From: Fuerstiella sp.
GTDB lineage: Bacteria; Planctomycetota; Planctomycetia; Planctomycetales; Planctomycetaceae
NCBI GenBank assembly: GCA_014238335.1
Contig: JABABI010000051.1
Location: 1-51,091, forward strand
Direction: 5' to 3'
Length of the DNA stretch: 51,091 nt
The position numbers and the translations under genes are program-made. This document shows positions 35,097 through 43,007 of the stretch, one piece after another. The stretch's first letter is position 1. Every line of letters starts with the position of its first letter. The notes under the pieces are model-generated. The model was not told the origin of the DNA. It saw only the letters and a list, made by a program, of their open reading frames with translations, and ran no database searches.

Positions 35097-36266
35097 TCAC
35101 ATTCCCCGCTGACCCTGTGCACAGGTTTTCGTAAGTAAAGCAAACAGGGATTCTGAAGTTGCATGCCGCGGATTATTGGAAAGTCGATGGGCGTCCACCT
35201 GATTTACCAGCCGCCGAATGCTCGCATCGGTTTTGATTCCCACCAGTGCCAGCGAATTCGGACAGCCGCTGGCAGAAACCAGATTCTCCATCCTGTTGCA
35301 CGCGGCTGCAACACTGTTGACGCCCAACAACTCCAGGATGAGATCAATACGTGCGCGTACATGCTCCGGACCACGAGGGTCAGCACAGTTGAGCTTTGAA
35401 ACCTGAGCATTGTAAGCCAGCATGGGACTGAGCGTCAGGGCAACGGCAATTCCGTGAGGAACGCCGTATTCCGACGTTATCGAGTATGAAAGCGCGTGCG
35501 GAGCGGTTGTCTTACTGATATTGATCGCCCGGCCGGCCAGATGCGATGCTCGACACATGTCCCGCCGAACATCCGCCGTTGGATTTTGTGTCGCATTCAC
35601 CAGCGAGTTCATCGCAAGACGCGCTGATCGGGTCGCGTATTCAATGGATTCGTTTGTCGCACCGACGGCCCAGATGGATTCAATCGCCTGACAGAAAGCA
35701 TCCAGTCCCGTCGACGCAGTAATGCTGGCAGGCAGACTGTGCGTGAGAGTTGAATCGACGATTGCGTAGTCAGGCAGCAGGACACTGTGGGCCACCGAAT
35801 ACTTGACGCCTTCCACATAGGCGACGGCGAAATGTGTGGCTTCACTTCCCGTGCCGGCCGTTGTCGGGACTGCGATCAGCGGCGGTCCGCTTTGCCGAAT
35901 GGCGGAGTTACCCATGATAATATCGCGAGCCGATTCATGATGACACGCCAACGTCCCGATAAGCTTGCCCAGATCAATCGCCGTTCCGCCGCCCAGCGCA
36001 ATCATCAATTCCGGATCTGCCTGGCGGAACTGTTCGATGCCGCGTTCGACGTCATGGAGTTTCGGGTTTAAATCGAAATCCGTGAATCGAGTGACGGCAC
36101 GATCCCGAAAATTTGGCTCCAGAACCGTCGCTGCCCCCGACGCACTGTAGGCAGATGCATCGACGACAAAATACAACCGGCTGGCAGCAACGCGATCGAT
36201 AATCGCCCCGACCTCAGCGAGTGCGCCGTCCTGCAGATGCACGACATGCCGATCGGCCTGACTCAT
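35097..36266 (-). CDS. Iron-containing alcohol dehydrogenase, phosphonoacetaldehyde reductase-like
   Basis: This group III (iron-type) alcohol dehydrogenase of 389 aa resembles the PhpC/phosphonoacetaldehyde reductase branch that interconverts phosphonoacetaldehyde and 2-hydroxyethylphosphonate. NAD(P)-binding GGGTAIDLGK is at 92-101, followed by PTTAGTGSE. Expected metal ligands are Asp189, position 193, His257 (APHALSY) and His271 (GVPHGIAVALTL). Position 193 is Gln (GLDAFCQAIES) where FucO-type enzymes have His; I believe this Gln is seen in the phosphonoacetaldehyde reductase group, but could not check. It is the first gene of the leftward phosphonate set and divergent from the OPA-type MFS gene. 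Direction in vivo may be oxidation of 2-hydroxyethylphosphonate. Confidence 0.82.
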   Translation of the reverse strand: MSQADRHVVHLQDGALAEVGAIIDRVAASRLYFVVDASAYSASGAATVLEPNFRDRAVTRFTDFDLNPKLHDVERGIEQFRQADPELMIALGGGTAIDLGKLIGTLACHHESARDIIMGNSAIRQSGPPLIAVPTTAGTGSEATHFAVAYVEGVKYSVAHSVLLPDYAIVDSTLTHSLPASITASTGLDAFCQAIESIWAVGATNESIEYATRSARLAMNSLVNATQNPTADVRRDMCRASHLAGRAINISKTTAPHALSYSITSEYGVPHGIAVALTLSPMLAYNAQVSKLNCADPRGPEHVRARIDLILELLGVNSVAAACNRMENLVSASGCPNSLALVGIKTDASIRRLVNQVDAHRLSNNPRHATSESLFALLTKTCAQGQRGM

Positions 36267-36407
36267 GTCCCGGACGCCCGTTCCATTTCAAAAACTGCTT
36301 GCGGACCGCAATCCGTGAGTAACAGGACCAGGAGTCCTTCGCCCCACTGGCTGCGGCGGCAGCTGAAAACTCACTGCGAACGTTGTACGCTGCATGAGCA
36401 ACGAGTA

Positions 36408-36419
36408 GTGTGTACACAC
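36408..36419. promoter_or_regulatory. Perfect palindrome GTGTGTACACAC, putative operator
   Basis: A 12-bp perfect dyad lies in the 189-bp gap between the divergent phosphonate ADH and MFS genes, 37 bp before the preferred MFS start and 142 bp before the ADH start. A shared operator for both promoters is plausible. The regulator is not identifiable in the window except, possibly, the NtrC-type pair. Confidence 0.4.
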
Positions 36420-36455
36420 ATTGCAATTTTAATTCAACACAGCGGTACACGAACT

Positions 36456-37805
36456 GTGAGTTTAGATCAACAACGACAAGACGCCGATGACCGCCCTTCA
36501 GTGCCCGGCAGTTCTGAGGTTGTTCAGCATTCAGTGATTGACACCGTGCCGAGCCACGAAACACATCAGTTTCGTGCAGCGCAATGGCGGATGCTGCTGG
36601 CGACGATGTTCTGTTACCTGTTTTTCTATACCGGACGGCAGACATTCGGTTTTGCGATCCCCGGGATTCAACAGGAACTGGGTCTGTCCAAAGCAACTCT
36701 GGGCTGGGTCAGCGCAGCAATGCTGTGGACGTATGCCCTGGGGCAGAGTGTTAACGGTAATCTTGGCGATAAATACGGGGGCCGCCGTCTGATGAGTCTC
36801 GGGGCTGTCCTGTCCTGTGGACTGAACTGGGTTGTCAGCGTCGGCACGAATCTGACAGGACTTGTCATTCCGTGGGCAGCAAACGGTTATGCACAGTCAA
36901 TGGGCTGGGCACCGGGCAGTCGCGTACTGTCGAATTGGTGGCCACACAGAAATCGCGGCAAGGTGTACGGGGCATACGTATTTGCGGCAGGGATGGCGTC
37001 GGTGCTGGCCTTCACCACGTCGACGCTGATTCTGGAATTCGACTTGAGCTGGCGGTGGATTTTTCGCCTGCCCGTGCTGCTGCTGCTGATCGGCGGCGTC
37101 AGTTACTATTTTCTTGCCCGCGATCGTCCGGAAGACCTGGGATTCCCGCCGCTGCCTTCAGACGAAGACAGTGAAACTGGGAATGACGACCAGCCGAATA
37201 CAGAAGTTGCCGACGACGATTCGTCGTGGAATCGATACCGGCACGTTCTTTCAAACCGTGCGTTCCTGATTGCCAGCGTGTCCATCGGTTTTCAGAATTT
37301 GGCACGTTATGGTCTGCTGATCTGGGTGCCCGTCCATTTCCTGGGAGAGGACTGGAAGAACTCCCCGACGAAATGGGTGAGCATTGCACTGCCGATCGGT
37401 ATGGCTTTGGGCGCGATGACAAACGGCTGGCTGTCCGACCGTTGTTTTCGCTCAAATCGATCACACGTGATCGGATTGTTCATGCTGCTGGCGGCCGGTT
37501 GCTCACTCATTATGTTCCTGCTGCCTCGAGACCACGCATTGAGTGTTCCGATGCTGGTCTTAACCGGTTTTTTTGCTTACGGGCCGCAGTCAGCGTTCTG
37601 GGCGTTGTGCCCGGATCTGTTGGGAAAGGAACGGGCCGGGACCGGAACCGGCGTGATGAATACGTTTGCTTATGCATTCGCAGGGCTGGGCGAGCCGCTG
37701 ATTGGCTGGATGATCGAGGCACGCGGCCAGACCGAACTGATCTTTGCCGTGGTCGCCGCATCGTGTCTGATCGGTGCAGTCATTTCTCCATTTATTCGTC
37801 GGTGA
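36456..37805 (+). CDS. MFS transporter, organophosphate (OPA)-type
   Basis: This inner-membrane 12-helix transporter of about 449 aa resembles GlpT/UhpT-like organophosphate:phosphate antiporters. The first helix is WRMLLATMFCYLFFYTGRQTFGFA. The loop GDKYGGRRLMSLGAVLSCG is the MFS signature, and GYAQSMGWAPGSRVLSNWWPHRNRGKVYGAY matches the OPA pattern (QGxGWPP.xR...WW...RG). Uptake of a phosphonate is suggested because the gene is divergent from phosphonate-catabolic genes. The N-terminus is uncertain. The frame is open to 36237, but most of that overlaps the divergent ADH gene and carries no signal. GTG at 36456 leaves a 40-residue polar tail before the first helix; a later GTG is possible. 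No strong ribosome binding site is visible. Confidence 0.88.
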   Translation: MSLDQQRQDADDRPSVPGSSEVVQHSVIDTVPSHETHQFRAAQWRMLLATMFCYLFFYTGRQTFGFAIPGIQQELGLSKATLGWVSAAMLWTYALGQSVNGNLGDKYGGRRLMSLGAVLSCGLNWVVSVGTNLTGLVIPWAANGYAQSMGWAPGSRVLSNWWPHRNRGKVYGAYVFAAGMASVLAFTTSTLILEFDLSWRWIFRLPVLLLLIGGVSYYFLARDRPEDLGFPPLPSDEDSETGNDDQPNTEVADDDSSWNRYRHVLSNRAFLIASVSIGFQNLARYGLLIWVPVHFLGEDWKNSPTKWVSIALPIGMALGAMTNGWLSDRCFRSNRSHVIGLFMLLAAGCSLIMFLLPRDHALSVPMLVLTGFFAYGPQSAFWALCPDLLGKERAGTGTGVMNTFAYAFAGLGEPLIGWMIEARGQTELIFAVVAASCLIGAVISPFIRR

Positions 37806-38293
37806 ATACAGTTCTGGCAATGCGTCTGGTGCAGCGCAAATGGCCATCCTGGTACACAGAACGACAGTGAATTTGCAATCGACCGATGAATCCTGTCGAA
37901 TTCGCTCGCTGCGACTCGACCGCCGAATACAGCGTGTTACGCTGATTCGCGGCCACGAAAAACGTTTTCCGGACGACTATATGTGCTTCTCACGAGCCCG
38001 AGCGAGCCACGTGTTTTCGACAACTGCCCTAAATTGCCTCGCGCACGGACCTGCCCCGCAGCTGGCTCACAAAGGGTGAGAATTCCCGTGTGGCATCAAC
38101 ACTGCACCGGGGCTCGTCAGCATCGCACAGGCACTGGGGATTCCGTTTCATAGGTGGTCGAAGGACTGGACAAAACACCTCAGTTTGTCGTCATTCGCAG
38201 CAACGATCGCACGGGCGTCCGCACACCGGTATTTTGCAGGCAGCACGCTGCAGTTTTCTGATCCTGAAGATACAGTTTCGATCTCTGTGACGG
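37806..38293. other. Convergent intergenic region with dispersed repeat
   Basis: These 488 bases lie between the 3' ends of the MFS gene and the VanZ-like gene. No gene is convincing. The second copy of the dispersed repeat occupies 37928-38061. Two short frames (about 38110-38270) could be decayed coding sequence, but I could not tie them to a family. Confidence 0.55.
37928..38061 (-). repeat. Dispersed intergenic repeat, copy 2
   Basis: The complement of 37928-37970 matches 13808-13850 at 38/43 positions, all differences transitions. Homology continues leftward on this strand through GAAAACACG (to 38018) and probably CTGCGGGGC (to 38061). The AGCGT-N3-ACGCT hairpin arms and AAAACGTTTT palindrome are preserved. 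This copy lies between convergent genes, whereas copy 1 lies between divergent ones, so a role as an ordinary promoter element is unlikely. Confidence 0.75.
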
Positions 38294-39298
38294 TCATTCG
38301 AGACGCAGATTGTCCACGAAAAATGTTGTGGGTTCCTTCAGCCCTGATGCATAGAATTCCACAAGGGAGATCTGGTTCATTTGCATGCTGCGGTTTTCAG
38401 GGGCCTGCCGGATCTCCGAGATGGCGATCGCCACGCTCCGTACTTCACCGGGCGCCAGCACAACGTCTCGGTTAAACCGATCAAGACGCCCCTGGTCATT
38501 CCAGCCGTATTGACGGTCCTGTACCTTGATTGTCAGTGTCAGAGACGCGTCGGTGGGATTGCAAACATCGACTGCAAATGTTTGGTATCCCTGCCAGTCC
38601 GCAGTCGGCCAGAAAAATGAAACACTCGGGTACCTGGCAGGTTGCAGGTCGGCTTGTAATGATCGTTCTCCGTGTGTGGACCATTCCGTGGACCGTGTCA
38701 TTTCTGCGTCCCGCGTCTTCCAGCTACCAAGTTCCAGAGAACGCTCGAAGGATGCCAGCTGCGGCATCTGCCGCAACTGTTCGAAACAGTCCCATACGTT
38801 CATCAAGGGGATGAAGCTGGCCGACGCGATAAACAGGATGGCGATAAATCCGGAAAAACGTCGTCTCATTCCGGACGATGTCGCTCCACTGACCCAGACG
38901 AACGCTGCCAGCAGACCGGCCGAATTCGACGCCACATCCTTCAGGCTGGGGCTGCGTCCAGCGAAGAACTGCAGAAACTCACCAACAACACCAAGCACGG
39001 TCAACACGGCGACGACAGCGGTCGTGCGGCGGACCGTCATGGGCATAGCTGTGGCAAAACGTTTCGACAGACCAATCGCCGAAGGGTCCAGCAGCCCAAC
39101 GATCGCCAGAAACGTACAGAAAAATGTTGGTGCATGAGCAAGATTGAAAATGTGCCCCCAAAGACGTCCCTCCACCGGAAATGGAAAGACAAGTCCGATC
39201 GCGACCACCAGCAGAGCAAGAACGGCCAAACGGAGTCGCCTTGCGAGTAGAGTTCCGATAGTGACCGGGGAGAGTCGCGGTGAATCAGCATGCGACAT
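38294..39298 (-). CDS. VanZ-like membrane protein with C-terminal beta-sandwich (CBM-like) domain
   Basis: This is a 334-aa protein. Residues about 22-175 contain five or so hydrophobic helices with the VanZ-type signature EFLQFFAGRSPSLKDVASNSAGLLAAF (Glu107, Arg115, Asp121 conserved positions). The second half, about 185-334, is soluble and beta-rich (WSTHGERSLQADL, YQTFAVDVCNPTDASLTLTIKVQDRQ, FFVDNLRLE). It looks like a carbohydrate-binding module of the CBM11/galactose-binding type facing outside. VanZ relatives are linked to teicoplanin resistance and to exopolysaccharide export, but the function here is unknown. It is transcribed leftward, 173 bp after hflC, probably on its own. Confidence 0.8.
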   Translation of the reverse strand: MSHADSPRLSPVTIGTLLARRLRLAVLALLVVAIGLVFPFPVEGRLWGHIFNLAHAPTFFCTFLAIVGLLDPSAIGLSKRFATAMPMTVRRTTAVVAVLTVLGVVGEFLQFFAGRSPSLKDVASNSAGLLAAFVWVSGATSSGMRRRFSGFIAILFIASASFIPLMNVWDCFEQLRQMPQLASFERSLELGSWKTRDAEMTRSTEWSTHGERSLQADLQPARYPSVSFFWPTADWQGYQTFAVDVCNPTDASLTLTIKVQDRQYGWNDQGRLDRFNRDVVLAPGEVRSVAIAISEIRQAPENRSMQMNQISLVEFYASGLKEPTTFFVDNLRLE

Positions 39299-39471
39299 CG
39301 TACGAACTCGTTTGGCAACCGTTAGCTATAGACTCACTGGTATTCCGCACGTCAGACTGTGCGCACACTGCACGGGCAGAGAAATTCGCGAATACATCGG
39401 ATTCCTCCAAAGAGACATGCCGGTTCTTCACCTAACGGGCAGCGTGTAGTCTTTTTCCGGCCCTGCCTGAC

Positions 39472-40545
39472 CTATTCCTGCGACGACGAGTTATCCAAAC
39501 CCATGTCCGAAATCCCCTTCAGCATTCGAAACAGGTCGCTGTCGGTCGTCAGGATCAGTCGCGTATTGTTATCCAATGCGGCCTCGTAAACTTCCAGCGT
39601 GCGTTGAAAGATATAGAAGTCGCCCGTAGCCTTAATGGCCGTCGCATACGATTCAATGATTTCAGCTTCCACTTCACCTCGCAGGCGTTTGCTCTGTTCT
39701 TCACCTTCGCCGAGGATCTGTTCGACTTCGGCGTTGGTCGCGTTGATGATCTCCTGCTTCTTTTGCTGACCTTCATTTTCATAGCGAGCCGCAATGGCAT
39801 CCATGAATGCCTCCAGCCGTTCGAAGGCTTTCTTCCGCACAGACTCAGCGAATCCGATATTACTGACGCCAACGTCGACCAATTCGATGCCTCGGTCGAT
39901 CGAAGCCTCAGACTTCGTTCCTTCCCCGGCGGACAGCTGAGCAACGATTCGCTGACGAATCTCCTCCAGGATCTTTTCCCGCCCGACCCGAATGTTGATC
40001 TGGTCAACGTCCGAAGCCAAATCGCCCGTGTTGTCGTCCATCAGTGCCGGTTCAGTCGTCGCATCAGGAAGATCACTCAACCCGAAGGAATTGGTTAATT
40101 CGCGATCAGTACTGCGAACGACTTCGGACAAATCATAGGTCGTGATCACATCACGAACACCGGCACGCACACGTTGCAGCACCTGCTGCTCGGCATTTTC
40201 CACAGTGCGCATTGACTTCACGAACTTTTCTGCGTCCGTGATTTTCCAGATAGCCCAGACCGAAACCTCAACCTTCTTGCCATCCTTCGTTGGCAGAGCT
40301 TCCAGAACATCTCTCGATCCACTGGCCCAGAACTGACGAGTACGAGGCAGGCGACGGACCTCCTGAATCAGCGGAATCTTGAAATACAGACCTGGCGCGT
40401 CGATGCTTTGGACCAGTTTCCCGAACTGCAGCACAACCGCCAGTTCACGCTGGTTGACAGTAAATATGGAACTATAGGCTGCCACCAAAAGGAGTCCGAC
40501 AAGGACAACAGCGGCCGGTCCGCGGGTAGAGTTATTCGCAGGCAT
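39472..40545 (-). CDS. hflC: HflC, SPFH/Band 7 membrane protease modulator
   Basis: HflC partners HflK in a membrane microdomain complex that encloses and modulates FtsH. The 357-aa sequence has one N-terminal helix (AAVVLVGLLLVAAYSSIFTV), then the SPFH domain beginning TVNQRELAVVLQFGKLVQSIDAPGLYFKIPLIQEVRRL. An Ala/Glu-rich coiled coil follows (EGEEQSKRLRGEVEAEIIESYATAIKATGDFYIFQRTLEVYE). It is somewhat longer than the enterobacterial protein (about 334 aa), with an acidic insert at about 180-205 (TTEPALMDDNTGDLASDVDQ). Its ATG overlaps the hflK stop (TGATG), so the two are translationally coupled. No ftsH is present in the window. Confidence 0.94.
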   Translation of the reverse strand: MPANNSTRGPAAVVLVGLLLVAAYSSIFTVNQRELAVVLQFGKLVQSIDAPGLYFKIPLIQEVRRLPRTRQFWASGSRDVLEALPTKDGKKVEVSVWAIWKITDAEKFVKSMRTVENAEQQVLQRVRAGVRDVITTYDLSEVVRSTDRELTNSFGLSDLPDATTEPALMDDNTGDLASDVDQINIRVGREKILEEIRQRIVAQLSAGEGTKSEASIDRGIELVDVGVSNIGFAESVRKKAFERLEAFMDAIAARYENEGQQKKQEIINATNAEVEQILGEGEEQSKRLRGEVEAEIIESYATAIKATGDFYIFQRTLEVYEAALDNNTRLILTTDSDLFRMLKGISDMGLDNSSSQE

Positions 40546-41534
40546 CAGCGGCTCCCTTCACTAAGATTCAGTAACGGCAGCAGCTGCTGCAGATCGGAAT
40601 CAATAATTGTTTTGTTTTCGACGTTCGAGAACACTTTTTCCAGCGATTCAAGATACAGGCGCTGACGTGTTTCTTCGGGGGCCTTCGCGAATTGTTCGTA
40701 TTGCGCCATCAGGGCGTCGATTTCGCCCTTCACCTCCGATCTGCGCCGAGCTACATAACCCTCCGCCTCACGAATCATTTTGTCGCGTTCGGCTTTCGCC
40801 GTCGGCAGCAGTGTGTTCTTTTCCTTGTTAGCCTCGTTTTCCAGCTTGTCACGCGTCTGATCTGCTTCGTTGATCGCTGCATAGGAAGCCCTCACCTGGT
40901 CGGGCGGTGTCACTCGCTGCAGCTGGAGATTCGTAATGCGAATTCCGCACTCATATTTGTCCAGCATCTGCTGGGTCGCATTTGCCGCCTTGACACTTAT
41001 TTCTTCGCGTTTGCTGGTCAGAACTTCACCAATCGAATAGTCACCCACCAGACGATTCATCACCGTCCGTCCCACGACAGTAATGATGGCCTGCAGATAG
41101 TCGTCCTGATCCACACGCTCTGAATGAAACGTAAACAGATACTGCTGCGGATCTGCCACCTGCCACTGTACCGTCCATTCCACGACTGCAGCATTCAAAT
41201 CACCGGTCAGCATCAGCACGTCTTCTTCATTGACGCGTGCTGCAACCACTTCGCTTTTTTCGCCAGTGATGCCAAACGGCATGCGAATGTTTCTTTCGCG
41301 AACGTCGACAAACAGTACTTCGTCGACAAACGGTATGCAGAACTGAAGTCCCGGGCTGGCCGTCGCATTGTACCGTCCGAACCGTAAAACAACCGCTTCC
41401 TCGTTGGGCTGGACGGTGTACACGGTGCGTGATCCTATCAGAATCACGGCCAGAACAATCACGCCGATGACGATGACGCGAGTTGCCCGGGCAACGTCTT
41501 CACGCTTGAAATCAAATTGAATATCATTGGACAT
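40545..41534 (-). CDS. hflK: HflK, SPFH/Band 7 membrane protease modulator
   Basis: This is the 329-aa partner of HflC. One transmembrane helix lies at about 17-38 (ATRVIVIGVIVLAVILIGSRTVYTV). The SPFH domain opens with VQPNEEAVVLRFGRYNATASPGLQFCIPFVDEVLFVDVRERNI. The central YDCGI-like element is present as KYECGIRITNLQLQRVTPPDQVRASYAAINEADQTRDKLENEA, which is diagnostic of HflK. The coiled coil and C-terminal QRLYLESLEKVFSNVENKTII follow. The Gly-rich, Pro-rich N-terminus of the E. coli protein (about 419 aa) is absent, as in many phyla. It is the first gene of the operon. Confidence 0.95.
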   Translation of the reverse strand: MSNDIQFDFKREDVARATRVIVIGVIVLAVILIGSRTVYTVQPNEEAVVLRFGRYNATASPGLQFCIPFVDEVLFVDVRERNIRMPFGITGEKSEVVAARVNEEDVLMLTGDLNAAVVEWTVQWQVADPQQYLFTFHSERVDQDDYLQAIITVVGRTVMNRLVGDYSIGEVLTSKREEISVKAANATQQMLDKYECGIRITNLQLQRVTPPDQVRASYAAINEADQTRDKLENEANKEKNTLLPTAKAERDKMIREAEGYVARRRSEVKGEIDALMAQYEQFAKAPEETRQRLYLESLEKVFSNVENKTIIDSDLQQLLPLLNLSEGSR

Positions 41535-42004
41535 GAAACTTCATTTTCTCTGTGCGAATGAATAGACCGGCGTCGAAAGACTCGACCGGCCGGTAAATGA
41601 CGTGCTCCGAACATCCGGAACGGATTTGCACTTTCCAGACCAGACCGCTGTTGCGACGACGAACGCGTCTGTCACCCAGGCGGACCAAGGAAACTGGCGA
41701 ATTGTTGCACATTGCGCGGCATACCGGAACTCACCGGGATTCCGTCCTGGAATAAGTCCATAAGATGTTGCCTGCCTGCCGAACGTGGCCACGGAGGAAG
41801 CCCCACGGCACTGACTGCCGTCAGAACCCGTTTTTTCGCTGCAAGCTGTGTGTTCGCCAGAGTGGTATACAGCTTCACGGGATTCATCAGCTTTCGGTTC
41901 CGGAATAACCGTCCAACTGCCGATCAAACTTCCCAGAGTCCCGGCGCAGACAGTTCTGCACATGGGAATATTGAATTCTCCCACCTGGAGAGCGGAGTTT
42001 GATC
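41535..42004. other. Intergenic region between hflK and the flavoprotein gene
   Basis: These 470 bases between divergent starts contain leftward short frames (71 aa at 41672-41887, 62 aa at 41524-41712) of unclear status. The 62-aa frame would overlap the hflK start by 11 bp, but neither has a convincing ribosome binding site or recognisable domain. I treat the region as non-coding with promoters for both directions. Confidence 0.45.
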
Positions 42005-42982
42005 ATGGACTATGACGTTGCGGTAATTGGAAACGATGAAGCAGCATTTGAGATGCTGTGTCTGTCAGCCGCCTCAAAGCGACGAACGCTAGCGATCCTG
42101 CCGGAATCGCGGCATTCGGCGTGGCTGGTAGGTCAGGGCCTGCGGAGGCTAATTTCCGATCTTCTGGTCGACCGCACCGCTCAGCGTCAAGCGATGTATG
42201 AGCACGCCGGAACCCCTAAGCTGCTACAAACGCTGATCAGGCGTGCGTTTGTTGAAGAGATTTCAGAACACGTCCAGATGCTGGAGAACATCGGTGTCGA
42301 CGTGATGCTGGGCGAAGCTCGATTCATCGGAAGTCGGGATCTGATGGTGTCGCTGGGAGTTTCGTGTAGTCGTGAAACCGTCAAAGCGCGACACCTTGTC
42401 ATCGGGACAGGAGTTCGTCAAACGGCGATGCATCGACCACTCGGCCTGATGCCGTTCCACCGCCCGGAATCGCTGTTCACGGGGCGACATCTGCCCGATA
42501 CCGCATGTGTCGTTGGCGGTGGTGACGTAGGTGCTGGTCTTTCTGCGCTCATCAGTCTGTTTGGCGTTGAGACTCGGCACGTTGCTCGCCACGACAACGA
42601 ATCCGTCATGCACGAATTGGCGGGGGCAGCTGGAGTGCAGATTGGTTACCATCCGGCAGAAGTTGGGTTGTCGCAGTTCGGAGCGCCGTTCACAAAACTA
42701 CACGCCGATGTCGTGGACTGTCGACGTTGTGTCGGCTTCACCGACCACCTGAGTTTGGATACGATCAACGTTGAGCCCGATGAAAATGGGCAGCTTTGGT
42801 GTGCCAGTAACTTTGAAACGTGGTGCAGTGGGGTATTTGGCATCGGTGACGTTGTTGGATTCTCTCCGGACACCGCACTGCACCCATCGATTCAGGCCGA
42901 ACGAGTGATGAGTAGTATTACCCGTTCTGTGCCACGTCCCCACCTGATGAATTCGTTCGTTCGAGCGGCCACTGCAGGTTAG
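42005..42982 (+). CDS. Atypical SthA/lipoamide-dehydrogenase-like flavoprotein, C-terminally short
   Basis: The fold is that of a two-dinucleotide-binding flavin oxidoreductase related to soluble transhydrogenase SthA, but degenerate. The N-terminal FAD motif reads VIGNDEAAFEML instead of G-x-G-x-x-G. The NAD motif ACVVGGGDVGAGLSALISLFGVE is intact. The second FAD contact appears as GVFGIGDVVGFSPDT. The redox Cys pair is missing, as in SthA. The length is 326 aa against about 465 because the dimerisation domain is absent. The frame is open and codon use looks ordinary, so it may be a functional divergent protein, or an early pseudogene. A GGAG site about 12 nt before ATG 42005 supports this start (the open frame extends to a TTG at 41999). 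It is convergent with ruvB, 25 bp apart. Confidence 0.72.
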   Translation: MDYDVAVIGNDEAAFEMLCLSAASKRRTLAILPESRHSAWLVGQGLRRLISDLLVDRTAQRQAMYEHAGTPKLLQTLIRRAFVEEISEHVQMLENIGVDVMLGEARFIGSRDLMVSLGVSCSRETVKARHLVIGTGVRQTAMHRPLGLMPFHRPESLFTGRHLPDTACVVGGGDVGAGLSALISLFGVETRHVARHDNESVMHELAGAAGVQIGYHPAEVGLSQFGAPFTKLHADVVDCRRCVGFTDHLSLDTINVEPDENGQLWCASNFETWCSGVFGIGDVVGFSPDTALHPSIQAERVMSSITRSVPRPHLMNSFVRAATAG

Positions 42983-43007
42983 GACAGCTGCGCATTCGAC
43001 AGGAATG

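Noticed and set aside
38090..38290. Possible remnant of a thiamine-pyrophosphate enzyme
   Set aside because: Short segments such as APGLVSIAQALGIPF looked suggestive beside phosphonate genes, but no diagnostic motif is present and the frames break quickly.
41524..41984. Small leftward genes (62, 71 or 147 aa) before hflK
   Set aside because: There are no ribosome binding sites, no domains and mutually overlapping frames. Kept only as an uncertain intergenic note.
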